Assembly (NCBI RefSeq): GCF_000213805.1
Contig: NC_015556.1
Coordinates: forward strand, 2,604,001-2,668,000
Length of the DNA stretch: 64,000 nt
Reading direction: 5' to 3'
DNA from: Pseudomonas fulva 12-X
GTDB taxonomy: Bacteria; Pseudomonadota; Gammaproteobacteria; Pseudomonadales; Pseudomonadaceae
Of this stretch, positions 51,671 to 61,154 are shown piece after piece. Position numbers and translations under genes: made by a program. A model generated the notes under the pieces. It worked only from the letters and a program-made list of their open reading frames with translations, had not been told where the DNA came from and did not search any database. Positions within the stretch are counted from its first letter, which is position 1. Each line of letters begins with the position of its first letter.

Positions 51671-53088
51671 TGAGCAAGCAGATCCTTCTCAACGCCTTCA
51701 ATATGAACTGCGTCGGGCACATCCATCACGGCCTGTGGACGCACCCCGACGATCAGTCGGTGAACTTCAACCAGCTGAGCTACTGGACCGACCTGGCCCA
51801 GCTGCTGGAACGCGGGTTGTTCGACGGACTGTTCATCGCCGACATTCTTGGCGTTTACGACGTGTATGGCAGCGGCATCGACCTGCCGCTTCAGGAAGCC
51901 ATCCAGCTGCCGGTCAACGACCCGCTGCTGCTGGTCTCCGCCATGGCCGGCGTCACGCAGCACCTCGGCTTTGGGGTTACTGCCAACCTCAGCTACGAGG
52001 CGCCGTACACCTTCGCCCGCAGGCTCTCCACCCTCGATCACCTGACGGGTGGCCGCATCGGCTGGAACATCGTCACCGGATACCTGGAAAGCGCGGCCAA
52101 GGCCATGGGTCTGAGCCAGCAGGTCGAGCACGACCGCCGCTACGACCAGGCCGACGAATACCTGGAGGTGCTCTACAAGCTGCTCGAAGGCAGCTGGCAG
52201 GACGACGCCGTGCTCGCCGACCGCGAACGGCGCGTCTACGCCCAGCCCGGCAAGGTGCACAAGGTGCACCACCACGGCGAGTTCTATCAGCTCGAGGGTT
52301 ACCACCTCAGCCAGCCCTCGCCGCAGCGCACGCCGCTGCTGTTCCAGGCCGGCTCGTCAGCACGGGGCTCGCGCTTCGCCGGCCAGCATGCCGAATGCGT
52401 GTTCATTGGCGGCAATGGCGTCGAGGCGGTACGCGCTCAGGTCGAACAGGTGCGAGCCAGCGCCGTGGCGGCCGGGCGCAGGAGCGACGCGATCAAGGTG
52501 TTCATGGGCATCGCGGTGATCGTCGCGCCCACCGAAGCCGAGGCCCGTGACAAGCACGCCGAGTACCTGCACTACGCCAGCCCGGAAGCCGGTATCGCCC
52601 ACTTCTCCAGCTCCACCGGCATCGACCTGGCGGCCTTCGGCCTCGACGAGCCGATTCTGGCGCGCAAGACCAACGCCATCGAGTCGGTGGTCAAGACCTT
52701 CACCGGCTGGACCAAGCGTCGCCTGCTCGAACAGCACGCCCTGGGCGGTCGCTATCCGGTGCTGATCGGCTCGCCAGGCCAGGTGGCCGAACAGCTGATC
52801 AATTGGATCGACGCCACCGGCCTGGACGGTTTCAACCTCACGCGCATCGTCACCCCGCAAAGCTACGCCGACTTCATCGACCTGGTGATTCCCGAGCTGC
52901 AACAGCGCGGCCGCTACAAGACCGCCTACGCAGACGGCGCTCTGCGCCACAAGCTGTTCGGCCAGGGCCCCAGGCTGCCGGCGGATCACCCGGCCGCCGC
53001 GTGGCGCGACCCTGCCCGCCTGCAACAGGCCAACGCCATCCCTCAAGAACTGCGAAACCTCAGCGCCCACGCGCTGAACCTGCTCTGA
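51670..53088 (+). CDS. NtaA/DmoA-family FMN-dependent monooxygenase 1
   Basis: 472 residues, ATG 51670 overlapping the preceding stop. Bacterial luciferase-like TIM-barrel enzyme: ILLNAFNMNCVGHIHHGLWTHPDDQS, YWTDLAQLLERGLFDGLFIADILGVYDVYGSG, EAPYTFARRLSTLDHLTGGRIGWNIVTGYLESAAKAMGL, HDRRYDQADEYLEVLYKLLEGSW and PQRTPLLFQAGSSARGSRFAGQHAECVFIGG are the NtaA/SnaA/DmoA signature blocks. It uses FMNH2 from a separate reductase (none encoded here) to oxidise its substrate. In this context, C-S cleavage of a sulfide or sulfone is likely; a DmoA-like role is only one option. Confidence 0.92.
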   Translation: MSKQILLNAFNMNCVGHIHHGLWTHPDDQSVNFNQLSYWTDLAQLLERGLFDGLFIADILGVYDVYGSGIDLPLQEAIQLPVNDPLLLVSAMAGVTQHLGFGVTANLSYEAPYTFARRLSTLDHLTGGRIGWNIVTGYLESAAKAMGLSQQVEHDRRYDQADEYLEVLYKLLEGSWQDDAVLADRERRVYAQPGKVHKVHHHGEFYQLEGYHLSQPSPQRTPLLFQAGSSARGSRFAGQHAECVFIGGNGVEAVRAQVEQVRASAVAAGRRSDAIKVFMGIAVIVAPTEAEARDKHAEYLHYASPEAGIAHFSSSTGIDLAAFGLDEPILARKTNAIESVVKTFTGWTKRRLLEQHALGGRYPVLIGSPGQVAEQLINWIDATGLDGFNLTRIVTPQSYADFIDLVIPELQQRGRYKTAYADGALRHKLFGQGPRLPADHPAAAWRDPARLQQANAIPQELRNLSAHALNLL

Positions 53089-53106
53089 CCCAACAAGGAC
53101 GCCACC

Positions 53107-53901
53107 ATGCTCAAACCACTGAAAAACCTGACCCTCGCTGCCCTATTCAGCGCCAGCACCCTGGCCCAGGCCGCACCCGCCCTCAAGCTCGGCACCACCG
53201 CGGCCTTCGCACCTCCGCTGGAAGTGGCCGTGGCCGAAGCCAAGAAACAGGGGCTGGACGTGGAACTGGTCGAGTTCACCGACTGGATCGCCCCCAATGT
53301 CAGCCTCGCCAATGGCGACATCGACGTGAACTACTTCCAGCACATTCCCTTTCTAGAGAATGCCAAGACCGAGGGTGGTTACGACCTGGTGCCGGTGGCG
53401 CGCGGGGTGATCAACAACGTCGGCCTCTACTCCAAGACGCACAAGGATTTCGCCAGCCTGCCGGACGGCGCCAAAGTGGCCATCGCCAACGACCCGGTCA
53501 ATGGCGGGCGCGGCCTGCAACTGCTGCAAAAGGCCGGGCTGATCGAGCTCAAGCCCGGCGTCGGCTACAAGGCGACCCAGCAGGACATCACCGCCAACCC
53601 GAAGAACATCCGCATCATCGAACTGGAAGCCGTGCAACTGGTGCGCGCCTATGACGAGGTCGACCTGGTGCAGGGCTACCCGGCCTACATCCGCCTGGCC
53701 AAGACCTTCGATCCGGCCTCGGCGCTGCTGTTCGACGGCATCGACCATCCCGAATACATCATCCAGTTCGTCACCCAACCGGCCAAAGCGCAGGATCCGC
53801 GCCTGCTCAAGTTCATCGATATCTACCAGCACTCGCCGGCCGTGCGCGCCGCCCTCGACAAGGCCCACGGCAACCTCTACCAGGCCGGTTGGGAGAGCTG
53901 A
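53107..53901 (+). CDS. MetQ/NlpA-family substrate-binding protein
   Basis: 264 residues. Signal peptide [22 protein letters not shown], cleaved before [62 protein letters not shown], the NlpA fold ([46 protein letters not shown]). Unlike classical MetQ there is no lipobox cysteine, so it is probably a soluble periplasmic protein. It pairs with the MetN and MetI genes that follow; ligand could be methionine or a related thioether or sulfoxide. Confidence 0.92.
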   Translation: MLKPLKNLTLAALFSASTLAQAAPALKLGTTAAFAPPLEVAVAEAKKQGLDVELVEFTDWIAPNVSLANGDIDVNYFQHIPFLENAKTEGGYDLVPVARGVINNVGLYSKTHKDFASLPDGAKVAIANDPVNGGRGLQLLQKAGLIELKPGVGYKATQQDITANPKNIRIIELEAVQLVRAYDEVDLVQGYPAYIRLAKTFDPASALLFDGIDHPEYIIQFVTQPAKAQDPRLLKFIDIYQHSPAVRAALDKAHGNLYQAGWES

Positions 53902-53902
53902 C

Positions 53903-54997
53903 ATGAGCGGCTTCGATCCCTACCTGCAGCAAGCCGCCGCTGCCAGCCGCGTCGCCCAGGCGCAGCTGCGCTTCGAGCGCCTGGGCAAGACCTACGACGG
54001 CGCCCAGGGCCCGGTGCAGGCGCTGGCCGATATCGACCTGTCGATCAAGCGCGGCGAAGTGTTCGGCATCATCGGTCGCAGTGGCGCGGGCAAGTCGTCG
54101 CTGCTACGCACCATCAACCGCCTGGAACAGCCCAGCAGCGGCCGCGTGCTGATCGACGGCAGCGATATCGCCGGCTATGACGATGACGCCCTGGTAGCCC
54201 TGCGCCGGCGCATCGGCATGATTTTCCAGCACTTCAACTTGATGTCCGCCAAAACCGTGTGGCAGAACGTCGAGCTGCCCCTGAAGGTCGCCGGCGTGCC
54301 ACGCGAAGCTCGCCAGGGCAAGGTGCGCGAACTGCTCGAACTGGTGGGTCTGGCGGACAAGCACGGCGCCTACCCGGCGCAGCTCTCCGGCGGACAGAAA
54401 CAGCGGGTGGGCATCGCCCGCGCCCTGGTGCACGACCCACAGATTCTGCTCTGCGACGAAGCTACCAGCGCCCTGGATCCGGAAACCACCCAGGCGATCC
54501 TCGGCCTGCTGCGCGAGATCAACCGGCGCCTGAATCTCACCGTGGTGTTGATCACCCATGAGATGGCGGTGATCCGCGAGATCTGCGACCGCGTGGTGGT
54601 GCTGGAACGCGGTGAGGTGGTGGAACAAGGCCCGGTCTGGCAGGTATTCGGCTCGCCGCGCCACGAGGTCACGCGCACCCTGCTCGCGCCGCTGCAACAT
54701 GCCCTGTCGGCGAGCCTGCAGCAGCGCCTGCACGACTCGCCCGGCGAGCACGACGACCTGGTGCTGCGCCTGCACTTTGCCGGCACGGGCCTGGAACCGG
54801 ATCTGCCGGCACTGGGCACAGCACTGGGCGGCCGCGCCACCCTGCTCGACGCCAGCCTGGAACAGATCCAGGGTCACGCCGTGGGCCACCTGATCCTGTC
54901 CGTCGGCCCGTCAGCCCTCGGCCATGAGGCGCTGATCGAAAACGCCCGCAAGTTGGCCGACCACGTGGAGGTACTGGGTTATGTCGCTGCTGTTTGA
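53903..54997 (+). CDS. MetN-type ABC transporter ATPase
   Basis: 364 residues from ATG 53903, 1 bp after the binding-protein stop. Walker [11 protein letters not shown]-loop [23 protein letters not shown], signature [15 protein letters not shown], Walker [18 protein letters not shown]-loop [20 protein letters not shown]-terminal NIL (ACT-like) regulatory domain is present ([49 protein letters not shown]), as in methionine importers where bound methionine inhibits transport. It overlaps the permease gene by 17 bp. Confidence 0.94.
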   Translation: MSGFDPYLQQAAAASRVAQAQLRFERLGKTYDGAQGPVQALADIDLSIKRGEVFGIIGRSGAGKSSLLRTINRLEQPSSGRVLIDGSDIAGYDDDALVALRRRIGMIFQHFNLMSAKTVWQNVELPLKVAGVPREARQGKVRELLELVGLADKHGAYPAQLSGGQKQRVGIARALVHDPQILLCDEATSALDPETTQAILGLLREINRRLNLTVVLITHEMAVIREICDRVVVLERGEVVEQGPVWQVFGSPRHEVTRTLLAPLQHALSASLQQRLHDSPGEHDDLVLRLHFAGTGLEPDLPALGTALGGRATLLDASLEQIQGHAVGHLILSVGPSALGHEALIENARKLADHVEVLGYVAAV

Positions 54998-55634
54998 ACG
55001 CCTGTGGCAAGGCCTGCTCGATACTTTGTTGATGGTCGGCGTGTCCTCCCTGCTCGCCCTGCTGGCCGGCATTCCGCTGGCGGTCTTTCTGGTAACCAGC
55101 AGCCGCGGCGGCATCTTCGAGGCGCCGCGGCTGAACCGCGTGCTCGGCGCCATCGTCAACCTGTTCCGTTCCGTGCCGTTCCTGATCCTGATGGTTGCGC
55201 TGATCCCCTTCACCCGACTGGTGGTCGGCACCACCTATGGCGTCTGGGCCGCCGTGGTGCCCCTGACCATCGCCGCCACGCCGTTCTTCGCGCGTATCGC
55301 CGAAGTCAGCCTGCGCGAGGTCGACCACGGCCTGATCGAAGCGGCCCAAGCCATGGGCTGCCGCCGCCGACATATCGTCTGGCACGTACTGCTTCCCGAA
55401 GCCCTGCCCGGCATCGTCGGCGGCTTCACCATCACCCTGGTCACCATGATCAACTCCTCCGCCATGGCCGGCGCCATCGGCGCAGGCGGGCTTGGTGATC
55501 TCGCCTATCGCTACGGCTATCAGCGCTTCGACAGCCAGGTGATGCTCACCGTGATTGTCGCCCTGGTGGTACTGGTCAGCCTGATCCAGCTCAGCGGCGA
55601 CCGCCTGGCCAAACGCCTCAACCATCGCACCTAA
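54981..55634 (+). CDS. MetI-type ABC transporter permease
   Basis: 217 residues. Five membrane segments as in MetI ([124 protein letters not shown]) and the EAA loop [36 protein letters not shown]. It starts inside the metN-like gene, so translation is coupled. A relic of a second copy of its C-terminus lies at 57131. Confidence 0.94.
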   Translation: MSLLFERLWQGLLDTLLMVGVSSLLALLAGIPLAVFLVTSSRGGIFEAPRLNRVLGAIVNLFRSVPFLILMVALIPFTRLVVGTTYGVWAAVVPLTIAATPFFARIAEVSLREVDHGLIEAAQAMGCRRRHIVWHVLLPEALPGIVGGFTITLVTMINSSAMAGAIGAGGLGDLAYRYGYQRFDSQVMLTVIVALVVLVSLIQLSGDRLAKRLNHRT

Positions 55635-55687
55635 TCCCTCATTCGACCTTTGCACCCGGCCGCCAATGGCGGCCGTACGGGAACCTC

Positions 55688-57067
55688 ATGTCCGATCCGA
55701 CTCCCCTGCTCTTCGGCCTCTATGAACAAGCCAGCGTCGGCTGTGGCGGCGCGCCCAGTCTGTGGACGCATCCAGCCGACGAACGCCTGGGCATCAACAC
55801 CCTGAAATTCTGGTCGAACCAGGCGCGCATCGCCGAGCAGGCCAACCTCGACCTGTTCTTCTTCGCCGATGTGCTGGGCTTCTACGACGTGCATGGCGGC
55901 AACCACGACGCCGCGCTGAAGTGGGCCGTCGAGGCACCGGCCAACGATCCCTTGCTGCACATTCCAGCATTGGCGGCATTGACCGAACACCTCGCCTTCG
56001 GCGCGACGGTCAGCACCACCTACGAACATCCTTTCAGTCACGCTCGGCGCTTCAGCACGCTGGATCATCTGAGCGGCGGCCGCATCGGCTGGAACATCGT
56101 CACTTCCTATCTGACCAGCGCCGCGCGCAACTTCGGGCTGGATCGGATGATCCGCCACGATGACCGTTACGAACGTGCCGAAGAGTTCATGGACGTGGTC
56201 TACAAACTCTGGGAAGGCAGCTGGGCCGACGATGCTGTGGTCGCGGATAAAACGCAGCAGCTGTACGCCCATGGCGAGCGGGTGCGCTCGATCAACCACG
56301 AAGGCGCCCACTACCGGGTATGTGGGCCGCATCTGACGGCGCCTTCGCCGCAACGCAGCCCACTGCTGATCCAGGCCGGCTGGTCAGGACGGGGCCGACA
56401 GTTCGCGGCCAAGCATGCCGAGCTGATATTCACTGCCAAGTCCGATCCGCTGGAGATCCGCGCCGGGCTCGACGACATCGCGCGGCAGGCGGTGGCCAAC
56501 GGCCGCGCTGCCGATGACGTGAAATCCCTCACCGTGCTGCGGATCGTCACCGCGCCTACCGCCATCGAGGCGCAGCGCAAATACGATCAGTTGCAGAGCA
56601 ACTACCACCTGCAGGCGCAACTGGTCAGCTATGCCGGCGACACCGGTATCGACATCGACCGCTATGCCGACAACGAGCCGCTGACCACCCATACCGAAGG
56701 CATGACCTCCTACGTCATGCGCCCGGATGGCAGCGGCACGCCGCTGACCGCAGGCGACGTACGCCAGCGCTTCGCCAGAGTCACCCGTGGCAGCGACCTG
56801 ATCCTGGTTGGCACGCCGTCCCAGATCGCGGAAAGGATCGAGGAGCATGCGCGGATATCAGGCACGAGCGGCTACATGCTCAATCCGCTGATCAGCCCCG
56901 GTACGCTGAGCGACTTCGCCGAACTGGTCGTGCCTGAGTTGCAGAGGCGCGGTCTCTACCGTACCCAGGCGCAGAGCGGCACGCTGCGCTCGCGGCTACG
57001 CAGCGACGGCGCCGATCACCTGCCAGCCTCGGCTTATGGGGCGCGCTTTCGCTTCAACGAGGGATAA
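55688..57067 (+). CDS. NtaA/DmoA-family FMN-dependent monooxygenase 2
   Basis: 459 residues. Same fold as the gene at 51670 but clearly diverged: LFGLYEQASVGCGGAPSLWTHPADER, FWSNQARIAEQANLDLFFFADVLGFYDVHGGNHDAALKW, HARRFSTLDHLSGGRIGWNIVTSYLTSAARNFGLDRMIRHDDRYERAEEFMDVVYKLWEGSW, PQRSPLLIQAGWSGRGRQFAAKHAELIF. Having two such enzymes with one importer and two binding proteins suggests two different substrates or successive oxidations. It starts 53 bp after the MetI-type gene and is the last intact gene of the operon. Confidence 0.91.
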   Translation: MSDPTPLLFGLYEQASVGCGGAPSLWTHPADERLGINTLKFWSNQARIAEQANLDLFFFADVLGFYDVHGGNHDAALKWAVEAPANDPLLHIPALAALTEHLAFGATVSTTYEHPFSHARRFSTLDHLSGGRIGWNIVTSYLTSAARNFGLDRMIRHDDRYERAEEFMDVVYKLWEGSWADDAVVADKTQQLYAHGERVRSINHEGAHYRVCGPHLTAPSPQRSPLLIQAGWSGRGRQFAAKHAELIFTAKSDPLEIRAGLDDIARQAVANGRAADDVKSLTVLRIVTAPTAIEAQRKYDQLQSNYHLQAQLVSYAGDTGIDIDRYADNEPLTTHTEGMTSYVMRPDGSGTPLTAGDVRQRFARVTRGSDLILVGTPSQIAERIEEHARISGTSGYMLNPLISPGTLSDFAELVVPELQRRGLYRTQAQSGTLRSRLRSDGADHLPASAYGARFRFNEG

Positions 57068-57130
57068 CAACAAAGGTACAGATTCATTTATCGAGCCACA
57101 GGGACTGGATAAAAACGATGTGCCTGACTG

Positions 57131-57226
57131 GTGATAAACACTACCGACAGCGTCGTCTTGGTGGTGATGGTCAGCTTCATCCAGTTCGGTGGCGACAGGC
57201 TGGCGCAGCGGTTGAACGAACGCTGA
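57131..57226 (+). pseudogene. C-terminal relic of a second MetI-type permease
   Basis: Reading from GTG 57131 to TGA 57226 gives a peptide ending VVLVVMVSFIQFGGDRLAQRLNER, which aligns with the last ~25 residues of the intact MetI-type permease ([23 protein letters not shown]). Nothing upstream of it is permease-like; the sequence between 57068 and 57130 is unrelated. It marks loss of a former second transporter module at the end of the operon. Confidence 0.78.
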
Positions 57227-57232
57227 CCGGGA

Positions 57233-58081
57233 CTAGCGTCGCGCGTCGAGCGAGCGCTGCTGCTCCTGAGCGAGCCAGGCCTTTGGCGACAAGCCGCACT
57301 GGGACTTGAACGCACGCGACAACGCGGGCTCGCTGCTGTAGCCCGCCTCCTCGGCGATCAGCCGCAGCGGCTGGCCATTCTTCAGCCATTTCTGAGCCAG
57401 CCCGATACGCCAGCGCTGCAAATAACCGGCCGGCGTTTCCCCCACCACCTCACGAAACTGGTTGGCGAAAACACTACGCGACATGCCCGCCAGGCTGGCC
57501 AAGGACTCCACCGACCAGGGCTGCGCGGGTGTCTGGTGGATTGCCGCAAGGGCGTGGCGTAATTGCGGATGTGCCAAGCCCGTGATCAGCCCAGCCTGAG
57601 CGCTGCCGATTTGCATCAGGTGGCGCAACAGCTGGATGAGCAACACCTCGAACAGGCGATCCAGCATTGCCTGCCGTCCGCAGTTGCTCGCCTGTGCTTC
57701 GGCGAACAGCAGCGTCAGTATCGGCACGCAATCGGGCAAGGTGGCAAGCGGCAGGCACACGCAGCTGGGCAGTGCGTTGGCGAGAGGGTTAGCCGCATGG
57801 CCCTCGAACACGATGTGTGCGCAGACGAACTCCGCGCCCTGCGCCTGATCGGTCACGAAACGGTGCGCAAGGGGCCGCGGATAGAACAACAAGGTCGGCC
57901 CGGCGAGCCGATGTGCACGCGTGCTGCCATGCCACACCTCAGCCTCGCCATCACGCAACAGATGCAGCTGGCCATACGGCAGGCTGCCGTCCAGAGTATT
58001 GATGCCACACAGCGGGCCGGCCTGGAACGTGCGGGCACTGACCGAGAAATGGCCCAGCAAGCCCTCGAGGCGATCAACCAT
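57233..58081 (-). CDS. AraC-family transcriptional regulator
   Basis: 282 residues from ATG 58081 (MVDRLEGLLGHFSVSARTFQAGPLCG); the longer start at 58132 would begin within the divergent promoter. An N-terminal cupin-like AraC-binding domain (LHLLRDGEAEVWHG, GPTLLFYPRPLAHRF) is followed by two C-terminal helix-turn-helix units (WSVESLASLAGMSRSVFANQFREVVGETPAGYLQRWRIGLAQKWLKNGQPLRLIAEEAGYSSEPALSRAFKSQCGLSPKAW). Divergent from the hydrolase gene 118 bp away, which is its likely target. Confidence 0.92.
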   Translation of the reverse strand: MVDRLEGLLGHFSVSARTFQAGPLCGINTLDGSLPYGQLHLLRDGEAEVWHGSTRAHRLAGPTLLFYPRPLAHRFVTDQAQGAEFVCAHIVFEGHAANPLANALPSCVCLPLATLPDCVPILTLLFAEAQASNCGRQAMLDRLFEVLLIQLLRHLMQIGSAQAGLITGLAHPQLRHALAAIHQTPAQPWSVESLASLAGMSRSVFANQFREVVGETPAGYLQRWRIGLAQKWLKNGQPLRLIAEEAGYSSEPALSRAFKSQCGLSPKAWLAQEQQRSLDARR

Positions 58082-58199
58082 AAAAATACGATCCGTTAAG
58101 AATGATGAACGATTAGTGATATTTCGTATCATCAGGCCCTAGATACTGTCCCTCGTCAACACAGCGAACCATCCATCTCGAACGATAGAGGAACAGGTC

Positions 58200-59132
58200 A
58201 TGAACAAATCCATTCGTAATACCCTGGCAGCCTTCGCCACTGCGGCCTTGCCGGTCATCTCCATGGCGGCCGACTCCCTGGCCGAGATCCCGCACACCGC
58301 CAGCACCGTCACCACCCAGGACGGCGTCGAGCTGTACTACAAGGACTGGGGCCCGAAAAATGGCAAGGTCGTGATGTTCAGCCACGGCTGGCCGCTGAAC
58401 TCGGACAGCTGGGAATCGCAAATGGAGTTTCTCGCCGAGAAAGGCTACCGCGTGATCGCCCACGACCGACGCGGCCATGGCCGCTCCAGCCAGCCCTGGG
58501 ACGGCAACGACATGGACCACTACGCCGACGACCTGGCCGCCGTGATTGCCGCGCTGCACGTCAAGGACGTGACCCTGGTGGGCTTTTCCACCGGTGGCGG
58601 CGAAGTGGCCCGCTACATCGGCCGGCATGGCACCGGGCTGGTGAAAAAGGCTGCGCTGATCAGCGCCGTACCGCCGATCATGCTCAAGTCCGACAGCAAC
58701 CCGAACGGCCTGCCGCTCTCGGTATTCGACGGCCTGCGCAAGGCCTCCAGGGAAGACCGCTCGCAACTGTACCTGGATATCGCCTCCGGCCCGTTCTTTG
58801 GCTACAACCGCCCCGGTGCCAAACCGTCACAGGGTCGCATCCAGTCCTTCTGGAGGCAGGGCATGACTGCCGGCGCGAAAAACACCTATGACTCCATCGC
58901 CGCCTTCTCCGCCACCGACTTCCGCCAGGATCTGGCCAAATTCGACATACCGACCCTGGTGATCCACGGTGACGACGACCAGATCGTCCCCATCGAAACC
59001 TCGGGCAAAGCCTCGGCAGCCCTGATCAAAGGTGCCAAGTTGATCGTTTACAAAGGTGCCCCCCACGGGCTGGCGGATACCAACAAGGACCAGTTGAACC
59101 AGGACCTGCTGAACTTCCTGCGCGATAACTAA
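58200..59132 (+). CDS. Exported alpha/beta hydrolase (non-haem chloroperoxidase/esterase type)
   Basis: 310 residues. Signal peptide [23 protein letters not shown], then a canonical hydrolase: oxyanion block [29 protein letters not shown], nucleophile elbow [13 protein letters not shown], the acid in [10 protein letters not shown] and histidine in [11 protein letters not shown]. The pattern is that of bromoperoxidase/chloroperoxidase-like arylesterases, which are usually cytosolic; the added signal peptide points to a periplasmic or secreted form. GAGGAA lies upstream. It is probably controlled by the divergent AraC protein and ends in a strong terminator. Confidence 0.92.
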   Translation: MNKSIRNTLAAFATAALPVISMAADSLAEIPHTASTVTTQDGVELYYKDWGPKNGKVVMFSHGWPLNSDSWESQMEFLAEKGYRVIAHDRRGHGRSSQPWDGNDMDHYADDLAAVIAALHVKDVTLVGFSTGGGEVARYIGRHGTGLVKKAALISAVPPIMLKSDSNPNGLPLSVFDGLRKASREDRSQLYLDIASGPFFGYNRPGAKPSQGRIQSFWRQGMTAGAKNTYDSIAAFSATDFRQDLAKFDIPTLVIHGDDDQIVPIETSGKASAALIKGAKLIVYKGAPHGLADTNKDQLNQDLLNFLRDN

Positions 59133-59145
59133 AACGTCCAGGATC

Positions 59146-59183
59146 AAGCAATCCGGTACACGAGTACCGGCTTGCTTTTGCCT
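59146..59183 (+). terminator. Terminator of the hydrolase gene
   Basis: AAGCAATCCGGTAC (59146-59159) pairs with GTACCGGCTTGCTT (59164-59177) with one mismatch and an ACGA loop; TTTTG follows. The remaining ~210 bp to 59392 show no gene. Confidence 0.9.
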
Positions 59184-59392
59184 GTTTAAAACTGAGCGGA
59201 CGTCGCCGGGTAATGCCATGCCGGTAGCGGAGCGCGCAAAGGACAAGGTGCCAGCGTCAGGTAATTATCAAATCCTGGCCACACCGCCACCGTACCCACA
59301 CGTTAGCGAGGTTTCAGAGGCAAGCAGTCGAATGACGAGACAGATTGGCCAGCGCCGACCAGATATTCATTTGCCCTGGGAGAGTCACCGAA

Positions 59393-60562
59393 CTAACCCT
59401 GATGCGCAAAAGACCACTGAACCCGATTACGCCCCGCCGCTTTCCCCTGATACAGCGCCGCATCGGCCTGCTGAAGAAACTCATCGAACATCTGCACGCC
59501 GTTAAATGGGCCTGAACCACCAAGGGTCGCGGTGCAACAAATTGTCTGAGCTCGACGGGCATCCGGCACTTCAAGGTTTTCGATCGCCGCGCGCATGCGC
59601 TCTGCCAAGTGCAGCACGCCGACGCTGTCGGAGCCGAGGGCGACTACTAGAAACTCTTCGCCACCGAGCCGGCAGATCAGGTCTCCCTGGCGAGAGCTGG
59701 TTTTAAGGGCGTCAGCAACGTGGCAGAGCACGAGGTCGCCGACTTTGTGACCGTGAGTGTCGTTGATGCGTTTGAAGTGGTCGATGTCCACGATCAACAC
59801 ATAGGCCGGCGCGGCGGTGCGGGAGCTGAAATGTACCTCCAGCGCATCGATCAACCCGCGCCGATTCAGCAGTTGGGTAAGCGGATCATGAGCCGCCAGG
59901 CTGCGCAGTTCATCGGTCAGACGGCGCAGCACCAGCCACACTGCACACGGCGGCAGCACGGTCGCCAGAAACGACATATAGAGATAGAAAATCCTCTGGA
60001 AACCGCTGCTCATGTCCAGCGCCGCCATGCCGCCGCTGACGATCATCACGAATTTGGCGGCGTTCAACGCACAGATGCCGCTGATCAATACGGCGAACAC
60101 GAGCATCTCGACCCGTAGATCCTTGGCGAAGGTTTGGCTGCCTACCAGCAACGCGATGATCATGCCCAGAAACAGCAGTACGCAGGCGCCTGCCAGCAAC
60201 GCATGGCGCGCTTCGTCGCCGAGTAGCGCTTGCACCAGCAGTTGCAGGGCAGCGTATATCGCCGCCAATGCAAGTAACGGGCGCACGATGGGTGTGGGTC
60301 GGCCAAAAAAGCGCAGCGCGCCCAGCAGGTAGGTAACCGGAGCGCTGAGCGTCAGGATGTGATTGACGACACTCATCAATCCAAAGTCCGGCGGGCCGTC
60401 GACCAGTTGCATGATGTAGGCAAGGCCCAGCAGCAGATTGCCGAGCGCGAACACGTCCATGCCTATTTTCTTGTCGGCGAGCCGGGTGCTGATCAGCAGG
60501 AACATCACGCTGAAACACAGCAGATACACGCAGAGCATGCCGAGGATGACGGTGGTAATCAT
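59393..60562 (-). CDS. Membrane-anchored diguanylate cyclase
   Basis: 389 residues from ATG 60562 (MITTVILGMLCVYLLCFSVMFLL); the frame is open further upstream but that part is not membrane-protein-like and has no start with a site. About seven hydrophobic segments (residues 1-240, similar to MHYT/7TM-type sensor heads) precede a GGDEF domain with the active motif GGEEF (RLGGEEFLVVALGS) and DHFKRINDTHGHKVGD. The lack of an obvious RxxD inhibitory site is not certain. It makes c-di-GMP at the inner membrane in answer to an unknown signal. Confidence 0.9.
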   Translation of the reverse strand: MITTVILGMLCVYLLCFSVMFLLISTRLADKKIGMDVFALGNLLLGLAYIMQLVDGPPDFGLMSVVNHILTLSAPVTYLLGALRFFGRPTPIVRPLLALAAIYAALQLLVQALLGDEARHALLAGACVLLFLGMIIALLVGSQTFAKDLRVEMLVFAVLISGICALNAAKFVMIVSGGMAALDMSSGFQRIFYLYMSFLATVLPPCAVWLVLRRLTDELRSLAAHDPLTQLLNRRGLIDALEVHFSSRTAAPAYVLIVDIDHFKRINDTHGHKVGDLVLCHVADALKTSSRQGDLICRLGGEEFLVVALGSDSVGVLHLAERMRAAIENLEVPDARRAQTICCTATLGGSGPFNGVQMFDEFLQQADAALYQGKAAGRNRVQWSFAHQG

Positions 60563-60838
60563 GGATTTCGCGCAGATAAAGGGTGCAATTGGGGCCGAAT
60601 ATGGCGGGCAGCACAGCGCGATCCCTGAAGCCCCCGGCGCTAGCAGCCTGGCTAGTATAGCCATTTGATATTGCAGGTCGTAGTCAGGAGCTGGGGGCAA
60701 ATGCAGTCGCTAGGGCAACGCACGCGAGAAAGTCGATCCGATGGGGAGCTTAAAACGGGATAATGGGTCAATCCATTACCCCCGCAGCGCGCCAGCAAGT
60801 GGCGGCGACAAGACAAAATAGCCAGACGAAGAGGATCT

Positions 60839-61072
60839 ATGGGCCAGCGCCAATCCCAAGTATTTAAGCAAGATCTGAAAGCCATCGCCGAAGACCTACG
60901 ATGGGTATCCGTCGACCTGCTCAAGGTGGCGGAGAAGCTGCGCGGTACCGAAAACGAGGCCGATGCCTGGGCCATTCTGCGTATGGTCGGCGTGCTGACC
61001 AACGATGAGGACCGCCTCAACAAATACGCCAGCGAGATCAAAGCCGGGCGGATCGTACGCTCAAAAGCCTGA
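60839..61072 (+). CDS. Hypothetical small helical protein
   Basis: 77 residues, GAAGAGGA 3-8 nt before ATG 60839. MGQRQSQVFKQDLKAIAEDLRWVSVDLLKVAEKLRGTENEADAWAILRMVGVLTNDEDRLNKYASEIKAGRIVRSKA reads as three amphipathic helices with many charged residues and no membrane segment. I recognise no family. It is divergent from the diguanylate cyclase and convergent with the CigR-like gene. Confidence 0.72.
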   Translation: MGQRQSQVFKQDLKAIAEDLRWVSVDLLKVAEKLRGTENEADAWAILRMVGVLTNDEDRLNKYASEIKAGRIVRSKA

Positions 61073-61097
61073 GCAGTTTCACGCCCTGCAACGAGCC

Positions 61098-61134
61098 AAA
61101 TAAAAACGGCCCAGCCCGAACAGGCTGAGCCGCT
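61098..61134 (-). terminator. Terminator of the CigR-like gene
   Basis: On the minus strand CGGCTCAGCC and GGCTGGGCCG pair (one G-U) around TGTTCG and are followed by TTTTTATTT. It may also act for the plus-strand gene ending at 61072. Confidence 0.8.
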
Positions 61135-61154
61135 TGCGTAAACGTCGCTACCTG

